Origin: an uncultured Oscillibacter sp.
Lineage (GTDB): Bacteria > Bacillota > Clostridia > Oscillospirales > Oscillospiraceae
NCBI GenBank assembly: GCA_900551885.1
Contig: URXS01000067.1
Coordinates: 1 to 10,059 of the forward strand
Length of the DNA: 10,059 nucleotides
Reading direction: 5' to 3'
Under the pieces are notes generated by a model. The model ran no database searches. It was given only the letters and a program-made list of their open reading frames with translations, and had not been told where the DNA came from. The position numbers were made by a program, and so were the translations under genes. Below, piece by piece: positions 1 to 4,895 of the stretch (positions within the stretch are counted from its first letter, which is position 1; the number at the start of each line of letters is the position of its first letter).

Positions 1-20
1 CTGTTGCTTCTGGAAATAGA

Positions 21-59
21 AAAAGCCGCCACTTCAAAAATTGAAAGTGACGGCCTTTT
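21..59. terminator. Hairpin terminator, probably bidirectional
   Basis: GCCG (25-28) pairs with CGGC (51-54) and CAC/GTG plus TTCAA/TTGAA continue the stem with one mismatch and a bulge. On the minus strand the stem is followed by TTTTT (from 20-24). On the plus strand it is followed by CTTTTCTT, so it could work both ways. The gene it serves lies outside the window or was lost. Confidence 0.65.
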
Positions 60-93
60 CTTATCCCGGAATGAAATTCCCCGGAAACGCAAA

Positions 94-122
94 AAGCGCC
101 CAGTAGAAAATACTGAGCGCTT
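94..122 (-). terminator. Rho-independent terminator, leftward
   Basis: AAGCGC (94-99) pairs with GCGCTT (117-122) and CAGTA (101-105) with TACTG (111-115), with one C/A mismatch and a GAAAA loop. Read leftward it is followed by a T run from the A tract at 91-95. On the plus strand no T run follows. It would stop any leftward transcript that passed the rpsI terminator or began in the repeat region. Confidence 0.6.
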
Positions 123-146
123 GGCGATTAGATTTATTCTCTTTTG

Positions 147-178
147 TTCAAATTAGGTCAAATTCAGACAAACCGTTT
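147..178. repeat. Three 8-bp direct repeats in 10-bp phase (array A1)
   Basis: TTCAAATT (147-154), GTCAAATT (157-164) and GACAAACC (167-174) start exactly 10 bp apart, one helical turn. The second and third units plus flank (157-178) are repeated at 336-357 with 18 of 22 bases identical. Same-face direct repeats of this kind are typical of binding sites for a DNA-binding protein, such as an integrase arm site or a repressor. The protein is not identified. Confidence 0.55.
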
Positions 179-243
179 TCACGAAAAAGGTCTCTTGGAG
201 ATGTATAAATAAACATCCCCTTGGCATCCCAAAATCGCGTCTC

Positions 244-307
244 GGTTGTCCTATTTTTTAACCCATAAGCCCTCTTTTTGGGGTGGTTGTCCACCATTTA
301 ACCCATA
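244..307. repeat. Direct repeat GGTTGTCC-n-TTAACCCATA, two copies
   Basis: GGTTGTCC (244-251) followed by TTTAACCCATA (257-267) recurs as GGTTGTCC (285-292) followed by TTTAACCCATA (297-307). The outer blocks are identical and the short spacer between them differs by one base in length and in sequence. An inverted copy of the core, GGGTTAAA, lies at 314-321. The repeat sits between the two GTCAAA arrays. I do not recognise it as a known element. Confidence 0.6.
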
Positions 308-329
308 GAAAACGGGTTAAAAGAGGCTT
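267..329. other. Possible three-way-junction RNA or DNA fold
   Basis: AAGCC and TCTTTT (267-278, one bulged C) can pair with AAAAGAGGCTT (319-329). Within this stem lie two further hairpins: GGTGG-TTGT-CCACC (282-295) and AACCC-n9-GGGTT (300-318). The same fold is possible on either strand. No promoter that would express it is clear, so it may be a DNA-level feature or coincidental. It contains the second copy of the GGTTGTCC repeat. Confidence 0.35.
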
Positions 330-335
330 CGTTCT

Positions 336-357
336 GTCAAATTGCGTCAAACCATTT
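336..357. repeat. Two 8-bp direct repeats in 10-bp phase (array A2)
   Basis: GTCAAATT (336-343) and GTCAAACC (346-353) are 10 bp apart, in the same orientation as the array at 147-174. Together with the flank up to 357 they match 157-178 at 18 of 22 positions. The array lies directly beside the rpsI terminator. Confidence 0.55.
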
Positions 358-364
358 GAAAAGG

Positions 365-399
365 AAAAACCCCGGAAACCGCGTAGTTCCGGGGTTTTT
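365..399 (-). terminator. Terminator of the rplM-rpsI operon
   Basis: A perfect 13-bp stem, AAAAACCCCGGAA (365-377) with TTCCGGGGTTTTT (387-399), closes a 9-base loop. It starts 18 bases past the rpsI stop codon in the direction of transcription. A and T tracts on both sides make it potentially bidirectional, but its placement shows that its main job is to end the ribosomal operon. Confidence 0.92.
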
Positions 400-417
400 G
401 ACCACTTTTGATAAAGT

Positions 418-822
418 TTAGCGCTTGCTGAACTGCGGAGCGCGACGGGCAGCCTTGAGGCCGTACTTCTTGCGCTCCTTCATGCGAGGATCGCGGGTCA
501 GGAAGCCGGCCTTCTTCAGGATGGGCCGGTAGTCCTCGCTGGCCAGCAGCAGGGCACGGGCGATGCCGTGACGCAGAGCGCCAGCCTGGCCGGAGACGCC
601 GCCGCCGGTGACGGTGGCCACGATATCCATCTTGCCGGTGTTGCCAGTGGCTTCCAGGGGCTGACGGACTACCATCTTCAGGGTGTCCAGACCAAAGTAC
701 TCGTCAATGTCCCGGCCGTTGATGGTGATGGAGCCGGTGCCGTTGGGGAACAGGTGAACCCGGGCCACGGAGGACTTCCGACGGCCGGTACCGTACAGGT
801 AAGGCTTCTTAGACTGATACAT
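418..822 (-). CDS. rpsI: 30S ribosomal protein S9
   Basis: A 134-residue protein of the uS9 family, the small-subunit protein whose basic C-terminal tail reaches the P-site tRNA. The N-terminal YGTGRRKSSVARV segment (about residues 10-22), the GGGVSGQAGALRHGIARALL core and the RMKERKKYGLKAARRAPQFSKR end are all present, finishing in the conserved SKR. The length is normal. The start is fixed by AAGGAGGAG (831-839), 8 bases upstream of ATG. That Shine-Dalgarno site overlaps the rplM stop codon (TAA at 838-840), so translation of the two genes is likely coupled. The gene is second in the rplM-rpsI operon, as in most bacteria, and is followed at once by a strong terminator. Its 3' end is a documented integration hotspot in streptococci, which is relevant to the repeats next to it. 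Confidence 0.98.
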   Translation of the reverse strand: MYQSKKPYLYGTGRRKSSVARVHLFPNGTGSITINGRDIDEYFGLDTLKMVVRQPLEATGNTGKMDIVATVTGGGVSGQAGALRHGIARALLLASEDYRPILKKAGFLTRDPRMKERKKYGLKAARRAPQFSKR

Positions 823-837
823 TCTCGATACTCCTCC

Positions 838-1269
838 TTACTCCACGTCCATGGCGACGGGCTTCTGGGCCTGCTGCTCGTAGTTGGCGTCGGCGTAGAT
901 GTGCAGGCGCTTCAGGGAATCCTTGGCAACGGTGTTCTTGGGCAGCATGCCGCGGACAGCCACGCGCATGGCCAGTTCAGGCTTCTCCTGCATCAGGATG
1001 CGGTAGGGAGTCTCCTTCAGGCCGCCCACCCAGCCGGAGTGAGTGCGATAGAGCTTCTGCTCGCCCTTCTTGCCGGTGAGGACAGCCTGGGCGGCATTGA
1101 TGATGATGACATTGTCGCCGCAGTCGGCGTGGGGGGTGTAAGTGGGCTTCAGCTTGCCGCGCAGCAGATCGGCGGCCCGGACGGCGGTCTTGCCCAGGGG
1201 CTTGCCGGCAGCGTCCAGAATGTACCACTTACGCTCAATGTTGGCCTTGTTTGCCATAAAAGTGGACAT
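838..1269 (-). CDS. rplM: 50S ribosomal protein L13
   Basis: A 143-residue uL13 protein, an early assembly protein of the large subunit that binds 23S rRNA. Visible family segments are RKWYILDAAGKPLGK near residue 12, LRGKLKPTYTPHADCGDNVIIINA in the middle, and YRTHSGWVGGLKE and RGMLPKN in the second half. The start is placed at the ATG at 1267-1269 because GGAGG (1277-1281) lies 7 bases upstream and the protein then begins MSTFMANKANIERKWY. An in-frame ATG at 1314 would add 15 residues but has no Shine-Dalgarno site and falls inside the leader hairpin region. It is the first gene of the rplM-rpsI operon and has its own promoter and structured leader. Confidence 0.98.
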   Translation of the reverse strand: MSTFMANKANIERKWYILDAAGKPLGKTAVRAADLLRGKLKPTYTPHADCGDNVIIINAAQAVLTGKKGEQKLYRTHSGWVGGLKETPYRILMQEKPELAMRVAVRGMLPKNTVAKDSLKRLHIYADANYEQQAQKPVAMDVE

Positions 1270-1338
1270 GGTGTTTCCTCCGTATGATATATTTGTATTT
1301 GCTTTACAAATCAAGTGCTCCGGGTTAAAATCGGAGCA
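1270..1338 (-). promoter_or_regulatory. rplM 5' leader, possible L13-type autoregulatory RNA
   Basis: The transcript from about 1338 to the start codon has a hairpin at its very 5' end: GCTCCG (1337-1332) with CGGAGC (1322-1317) around a 9-base loop. Downstream, ATTTGT and ACAAAT (about 1310-1290) can form a second weaker stem. The 5' arm (CTCCG) could instead pair with CGGAG of the Shine-Dalgarno site (1282-1278), giving two exclusive folds. Firmicutes are known to carry an L13 leader at this position. Whether this one belongs to that family needs a covariance search. Confidence 0.55.
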
Positions 1339-1344
1339 AGATTA

Positions 1345-1373
1345 TTTATAACACTGGAAAAAGTACTTGTCAA
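1345..1373 (-). promoter_or_regulatory. Sigma-A promoter of rplM-rpsI
   Basis: Read leftward, a perfect -35 TTGACA (1373-1368) is followed by a 17-bp spacer and the -10 TATAAA (1350-1345), with an extended -10 TG. The predicted transcription start is near 1338, giving a leader of about 69 bases. This is among the best promoters in the window, as expected for a ribosomal protein operon. Confidence 0.9.
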
Positions 1374-1470
1374 CACAAAATTGATTTACTCCGATAAAAG
1401 CTCTCGATTTCTCGGTTTTTCTCTTGATATCTCTCAAATGCTGGCATTCTATTTTTCCTTTCTGAATAGG

Positions 1471-1502
1471 AAAAAATACCGGACAGTCCAGAGACCGTCC
1501 GG
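1471..1502 (-). terminator. Terminator of the yaaL-bofA operon
   Basis: CCGGAC (1479-1484) pairs with GTCCGG (1497-1502), and GTC/GAC extends the stem past one mismatch with a CAGA loop. Read leftward it is followed by a T run (1476-1471). It lies 26 bases past the bofA stop codon and separates this operon from the rplM promoter. Confidence 0.85.
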
Positions 1503-1528
1503 CACCGCGAGAAAACAGATATGTAGCG

Positions 1529-1792
1529 TTACAGCACCCACTGCACCAGAAGCAGCAGGGCGAAGCCCGGCAGGCCCAGGATGCCGATGACCAGGGCGTT
1601 CCAGAGGTTCAGCCCCAGGGCGATGCCGGTGACCCCTGCTGTCAGTCCCACCACCCAAAGGGCCAGAAACCCCAGAAGCGTGTTGACCAACAGCTTCAGC
1701 GCCAGCCGGAGGGGGGCGCTGAACACCCGGATCAGGGCGATCAGAAAGAACCCCGCCAGGATGGCGGCGATGATTTTTTGGTTCAGGTCCAT
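1529..1792 (-). CDS. bofA: BofA family protein, inhibitor of pro-sigma-K processing
   Basis: An 87-residue hydrophobic protein, the same size as Bacillus BofA. It has hydrophobic segments at about residues 7-25, 33-55 and 64-86, a conserved Asn in the LLVNTLLG segment (N37), and the family end motif GILGLPGFALL (residues 70-80). In Bacillus BofA sits in the outer forespore membrane and, with SpoIVFA, holds the SpoIVFB protease inactive until the forespore signals, so that sigma-K is released in time. In many Clostridia the SpoIVFA/SpoIVFB circuit is absent or altered, so the role here may differ. The ATG at 1792 is chosen because it follows a GGAGGGGGAGG tract (1797-1807). It overlaps the end of yaaL by 10 bases, indicating co-translation. 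Confidence 0.88.
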   Translation of the reverse strand: MDLNQKIIAAILAGFFLIALIRVFSAPLRLALKLLVNTLLGFLALWVVGLTAGVTGIALGLNLWNALVIGILGLPGFALLLLVQWVL

Positions 1793-2046
1793 GTGGCCTC
1801 CCCCTCCAGCCCTGCGGCCACAGCCGCATTGGGACTGCGCTCTTTGATGGCCCGGATAAGATAGTTGCACCGGGCCTTCACGGCGCTGATCTGATAAATG
1901 CAGGATTCCACCAGCTCCGGGTCCAGAGCCTGATCAAACTGGCGATACGCATTGGCCAGGTCCGCCTGGGCTGCCAGCAATTCTTCCTTCAGAGTCAGCA
2001 GTTCAGGGTCCGGCCGGGTCTTTCCGGAAAAAAGTACGGTTTTCAT
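1783..2046 (-). CDS. yaaL: DUF2508 (YaaL-like) protein
   Basis: An 87-residue soluble, mostly helical protein of unknown function. The central part, with LKEELLAAQADLANAYRQFD followed by DPELVESCIYQISAVKARCNYLIR (residues 18-65), matches the DUF2508 pattern: a helix, the Phe-Asp turn, then a second helix. The family is found in spore-forming Firmicutes and in Bacillus lies directly upstream of bofA, as it does here. The start at 2046 is preceded by AGGAGGG (2055-2061) with 8-base spacing. A sigma-E-like promoter lies just upstream, so the gene is probably expressed in the mother cell. The function is unknown. Confidence 0.85.
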   Translation of the reverse strand: MKTVLFSGKTRPDPELLTLKEELLAAQADLANAYRQFDQALDPELVESCIYQISAVKARCNYLIRAIKERSPNAAVAAGLEGEATWT

Positions 2047-2066
2047 GGCAGTGTCCCTCCTACTTT

Positions 2067-2094
2067 TATGTATGGAAAGTTTGGACAAATATGC
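2067..2094 (-). promoter_or_regulatory. Sigma-E-type promoter of yaaL-bofA
   Basis: Read leftward, GCATATT (2094-2088) matches the sigma-E -35 consensus KMATATT. After 13 bp comes CATACATA (2074-2067), matching CATACAnT at seven of eight positions. It fits the known sigma-E control of bofA in Bacillus. One caution is that the start of transcription would lie near 2060, right at the AGGAGGG site, leaving a leader of only about 14 bases. Confidence 0.6.
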
Positions 2095-2122
2095 CAGATT
2101 TCATACGACAGGAGGGAACAGT

Positions 2123-2605
2123 ATGCAGACCCAACAGGAACACTTCATGAAAGAGGCCCTGGCCCTGGCTCATCAGGCCGCTCTGGCCGGGGAGGTGCCG
2201 GTGGGCTGCGTCATCGTTCGGAATGGGGAGATCATAGGCCGGGGCCGCAACCGGCGGGAGGAGAAACGCTCTACCGCCTCCCATGCGGAGATGGAGGCCA
2301 TTGCCCAGGCCAACGCGGCTCTGGGCACCTGGCGGCTGGAGGACTGCGAGTTGTATGTGACGCTGGAGCCCTGCCCCATGTGTGCCGGGGCCATTCTGAA
2401 TGCCCGGATCGCGCGGGTGTGGTACGGCGCCCGGGACGAGGTCTTCGGCGCCTGCGGCGGGGTCACCAACCTTTTTATGGAGGACTTCCCCAACCGGCCG
2501 GCCCTGGTGGGCGGCGTCCTGGGAGAGGCGTGCCGGGCAGAGCTGGCGGCCTTTTTCGCCGGATTGCGTCAGGCACAGAAAAAACCTGACCCTGACGGGA
2601 TTTAA
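2123..2605 (+). CDS. tadA: tRNA adenosine(34) deaminase TadA
   Basis: A 160-residue zinc-dependent deaminase that converts adenosine to inosine at the wobble position of tRNA-Arg(ACG), an essential decoding function. The zinc and catalytic motifs are intact: H54-A-E56 in the TASHAEMEAI segment and P83-C84-P-M-C87 in LEPCPMCAGAILNARI. The PVGCVIV strand and the VWYGARDEVFGACGG segment are also typical. The length is normal for the family. The ATG at 2123 follows AGGAGGG (2110-2116) by 6 bases; the frame is open further upstream, but that part would overlap yaaL and looks unlike coding sequence. It is divergent from yaaL-bofA with only 76 bp between the start codons. No convincing vegetative promoter is seen; the best weak match is TTGGAC at 2081-2086. 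Confidence 0.96.
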   Translation: MQTQQEHFMKEALALAHQAALAGEVPVGCVIVRNGEIIGRGRNRREEKRSTASHAEMEAIAQANAALGTWRLEDCELYVTLEPCPMCAGAILNARIARVWYGARDEVFGACGGVTNLFMEDFPNRPALVGGVLGEACRAELAAFFAGLRQAQKKPDPDGI

Positions 2606-2704
2606 AACTTTTGTAACAATTGCCGCTGGTTTGTTTAACAACTCTCCGGTATCGTAATACTTGCAAGAGACAAAACTTCTTTTCATCCAATCTTCCAAAA
2701 AATA

Positions 2705-2740
2705 AGGAACAGGGCCAGCCGGAAGGCTGGCCCTGTTCCT
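2705..2740 (-). terminator. Perfect 16-bp hairpin, leftward terminator
   Basis: AGGAACAGGGCCAGCC (2705-2720) pairs perfectly with 2725-2740 around a GGAA tetraloop. Read leftward it is followed by TTATTTTTT (2704-2696), so it probably ends the convergent membrane-protein transcript. On the plus strand no T run follows. Confidence 0.8.
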
Positions 2741-2769
2741 GCCTTTGGAAAAGTTGTAAAAGAACTGTG

Positions 2770-2805
2770 AACCCCGCCGGAATGGGTGTTTCCGGCGGGG
2801 TTTTT
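2770..2805 (+). terminator. Rho-independent terminator, rightward
   Basis: AACCCCGCCGGAA (2770-2782) pairs perfectly with TTCCGGCGGGGTT (2790-2802) around a 7-base loop and is followed by a T run. It ends rightward transcripts from tadA, or from an unseen promoter in the gap, just before the convergent gene at 2817. Confidence 0.9.
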
Positions 2806-2816
2806 GTGGTATATTG

Positions 2817-3641
2817 TCACTGATTGTTCCCGCCAGATGGCAGGTTGGCCAGACGCTGCAGCAAAAAGCCCGTCAGCGTCAGGGCGGCGCCTCCGTTGAA
2901 GAGAATGGAACTGAGGCTTCCACCGTCCGCCAGGGAGGCCAGGCACAGCACCACCGCCGGTACGGCGTACAGCACGAAGCGGCGGGTCCGGCCCACGCCA
3001 TAGGCAAAGGCGGACAGCCGGTACAGGGCCAGGATCACCAGCACCAGGGCCAGCAGCTCTACCCAGTAGGCCGCCAGGACCGGGTTGGCGGAGTCCTGCC
3101 GGTACACCAGCACCAGCCGCACTACCAAACACACCACCGATGCCAGCAACAGGATGCCGTTGAAGGGCCGGGGCTCCCGGTCGGGCCGCTGCCGGCAGAC
3201 GGGAATGGCGGGGAACAGGCACACTGCCGCTGCCAGCGTCAGAGCCCCCAGAAGCAACTGCTCCCGCTGAGAGACGGTGGCGCTTTGCGCCATACCGGGC
3301 AGGGCCTGCACACCCATGCCGGCGGCAAGGTCCGCCAGGCCGGAGACTGCCATCAAAAATATGCCGGCGACCGCCAGGGTCAGAAGACCGGCCTCTCCTG
3401 TGGAGAAGCCCGCCGGGAAGAGGGGCGTGCCCTCTTTTTCCTCCGGCAACTTTTTGCGCAGCACAATACAAGCCACAATGGCCAGCAGCGCCAGAGCCGC
3501 TGTCAGGACACCGAATGGCGTGCCGGGAACGGGCAGACCGGTGTCCGGCTCAAAGCCGGTGCGCCATTGCAGCAGCCGCAGGATGAACGCGGCGCAGCCG
3601 CCGCCCAGGGCCAGGGCCGGGAATACAGCATATCGTTTCAT
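2817..3641 (-). CDS. Polytopic membrane protein, unrecognised family
   Basis: A 274-residue very hydrophobic protein that I cannot assign. About eight membrane segments are visible: residues 5-22, 43-62, 85-105, 127-147, 161-180, 190-212, 222-238 and 245-262. They are joined by short loops, and a charged loop after segment two reads RKKLPEEKE. There are no obvious catalytic motifs, nucleotide-binding motifs or clustered acidic residues within the membrane. The start codon at 3641 has only a modest GGGG site (3652-3656 region). A near-consensus vegetative promoter lies upstream, so the protein should be made during growth. The gene stands alone, divergent from spoIID and convergent with tadA, so context gives no clear function. 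Even codon use and an ordered frame make it a real gene. Confidence 0.8.
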   Translation of the reverse strand: MKRYAVFPALALGGGCAAFILRLLQWRTGFEPDTGLPVPGTPFGVLTAALALLAIVACIVLRKKLPEEKEGTPLFPAGFSTGEAGLLTLAVAGIFLMAVSGLADLAAGMGVQALPGMAQSATVSQREQLLLGALTLAAAVCLFPAIPVCRQRPDREPRPFNGILLLASVVCLVVRLVLVYRQDSANPVLAAYWVELLALVLVILALYRLSAFAYGVGRTRRFVLYAVPAVVLCLASLADGGSLSSILFNGGAALTLTGFLLQRLANLPSGGNNQ

Positions 3642-3679
3642 AGGAACGGGTCCCCTTGTCTGTTAAAATTTCAAAGGAC

Positions 3680-3708
3680 AGTATACCACGGGAAAAAAGA
3701 TTTGTCCA
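3680..3708 (-). promoter_or_regulatory. Sigma-A promoter of the membrane-protein gene
   Basis: Read leftward, TGGACA (3708-3703) is followed by a 17-bp spacer and TATACT (3685-3680), with an extended TG at the -10. Five of six bases match at each box. It lies back to back with the spoIID promoter region. Confidence 0.82.
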
Positions 3709-3716
3709 TGCTGGTC

Positions 3717-3745
3717 TCATGTTCTCCCGTCCAGGCGCATACAGT
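3717..3745 (+). promoter_or_regulatory. Sigma-E-type promoter of spoIID
   Basis: TCATGTT (3717-3723), close to the sigma-E -35, is followed by a 14-bp spacer and CATACAGT (3738-3745), a full match to the sigma-E -10 consensus CATACAnT. Transcription would start near 3752 and leave a leader of about 36 bases. Bacillus spoIID is a classic sigma-E gene, which supports the assignment. Confidence 0.72.
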
Positions 3746-3787
3746 GAAGGGACAGGCCCGGCTTTGAGACGAAAGAGGAGGAAGTAC

Positions 3788-4816
3788 ATGAAGCGCGCAT
3801 CTCAGTTCCGCCAGACCGCCGCGGTGTCCGCGGTGCTGCTGGCACTGTTGTTTTTGTTGCCCCTGGTGGTGATCGCCCCTTTTCGGGACACGCTGTTTTC
3901 TGCCCGGGACACAGTGGACGAGAGTGAAAGGGAGCCCTTTGTCCCCGGAGATCTGGACAGCCGCACCACCCTGCGGGTGCTGGATGGGGACACGGTGACG
4001 GAGATGGACCTGGGGACGTATCTGGTGGGGGTGGTCCGGGCGGAGATGCCCGCCTCTTTTGAGCTGGAGGCCCTGAAGGCCCAGGCAGTGGCTGCCCGGA
4101 CGTATACCTTATATAAAATTCAAACTGGTGGCAACCATGGTGAGGAGGCCGATATTTGCACGGATTCCACCTGCTGCCAGGCCTACATCGCCGAAGACCG
4201 GGCCCGGGAGAACTGGGGGGATGCCGCCGACGCAAACGAGGCAAAAATCGAAACGGCGGTCCATGATACCGACGGAGAGACGATCCTCTATGGCGGGGTG
4301 CCCATTCTGGCAGTGTTTCACTCCTCCTCGGCAGGTCAGACCCGCTCCGCCGGGGAGGTTTGGGTCAATGACCTGCCCTATCTCCAGTCGGTCAGTTCTC
4401 CGGAGCCGGGGGACGCCATCCCCAACTACTACAGCCGGGCGGAATTTACCGCCGAGGAGTTCCGGGAAAAGGTAATGGCGGCCCTCCCAGAGGCGGACTT
4501 GACAGGAGAGATGGATACCTGGCTCCGCAATGCCGTTACGGATACAGCCGGCAGTGTGGAGACTATAGAGGTGGGGGGCGTTACGGTGAAGGGCAGCACC
4601 CTGCGCAGTATCCTGGGGCTCCGGTCCGCCTGCTTTGAGTGGGAGGTCCAGGAGGGAAAACTGGTGTTTTTCGTCACCGGCTTCGGCCACGGGGTGGGCA
4701 TGAGCCAGTACGGCGCCAATGAAATGGCGGCGGAAGGGGCGGATTACAAGGAGATCCTGACCCATTACTACACCGGCGTGACAGTAGAGCCCTATGTCCC
4801 TGGCGGAATGGGGTGA
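3788..4816 (+). CDS. spoIID: Stage II sporulation protein D (SpoIID lytic transglycosylase)
   Basis: A 342-residue protein, almost exactly the usual SpoIID length. It cleaves glycan strands of peptidoglycan as part of the engulfment machinery (with SpoIIP and SpoIIM) in the mother-cell membrane. Residues 11-31 form the membrane anchor. The catalytic Glu should be E86 in GVVRAEMPASF, followed by the typical LEALKAQAVAARTY. H117, C124 and C130 in the NHGEEADICTDSTCCQAY segment match the zinc-binding positions known from Clostridioides SpoIID. FHSSSAGQT and GFGHGVGMSQYGANEMA are further family motifs. The start is set by AGGAGG (3776-3781). A sigma-E promoter match upstream supports true sporulation use rather than a SpoIID-domain paralogue. 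The usual clostridial neighbours (spoIIQ, spoIIID) are not next to it within the window. Confidence 0.95.
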   Translation: MKRASQFRQTAAVSAVLLALLFLLPLVVIAPFRDTLFSARDTVDESEREPFVPGDLDSRTTLRVLDGDTVTEMDLGTYLVGVVRAEMPASFELEALKAQAVAARTYTLYKIQTGGNHGEEADICTDSTCCQAYIAEDRARENWGDAADANEAKIETAVHDTDGETILYGGVPILAVFHSSSAGQTRSAGEVWVNDLPYLQSVSSPEPGDAIPNYYSRAEFTAEEFREKVMAALPEADLTGEMDTWLRNAVTDTAGSVETIEVGGVTVKGSTLRSILGLRSACFEWEVQEGKLVFFVTGFGHGVGMSQYGANEMAAEGADYKEILTHYYTGVTVEPYVPGGMG

Positions 4817-4819
4817 GGC

Positions 4820-4849
4820 TTTACAAGAGACCGCAAAATATGCTAAAAT
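4820..4849 (+). promoter_or_regulatory. Sigma-A-like promoter of the secreted pseudo-deacetylase gene
   Basis: TTTACA (4820-4825), an 18-bp spacer and TAAAAT (4844-4849) with an extended TG at 4841-4842. The gene therefore need not depend on spoIID transcription, although no terminator separates them. Confidence 0.7.
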
Positions 4850-4895
4850 GTCTTATTCAAAAGGCCTGCATAAACGGAGAAAGGAGGGCATGTCC

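Larger units (their letters stand above)
1..417. other. Gene-free intergenic region downstream of rpsI
   Basis: No plausible coding frame is visible on either strand. The stretch is AT-rich compared with the genes to its right. It contains three hairpin terminators (21-59, 94-122, 365-399), a set of 8-bp direct repeats at exact 10-bp spacing (147-174 and 336-353), a longer direct repeat (244-267 and 285-307) and a foldable segment (267-329). The terminators all work in the minus direction, so more than one leftward transcript may end here. The rest may be regulatory DNA or the scar or end of an integrated element. Confidence 0.75.

Noticed and set aside
116..427. AGCGCTTG shared by 116-123 and the rpsI 3' end at 420-427, as a possible att core
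   Set aside because: Only 8 bp, and the first copy is explained by the terminator stem at 94-122.
568..1287. Rightward open frame opposite rpsI and rplM
   Set aside because: It is opposite two highly conserved ribosomal genes, crosses their junction and has no ribosome-binding site.
1267..1314. Longer rplM start at 1314
   Set aside because: No Shine-Dalgarno site precedes it, it would consume the leader, and L13 homologues begin near the MSTF/MANK position.
1370..1447. Minus-strand 25-codon small ORF with an AAAGGA site 8 bases upstream, ending in the rplM -35 box
   Set aside because: It lies after a terminator with no promoter of its own, its codon use is unlike the neighbours and the peptide has no recognisable feature. 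Conservation in relatives would be needed to revive it.
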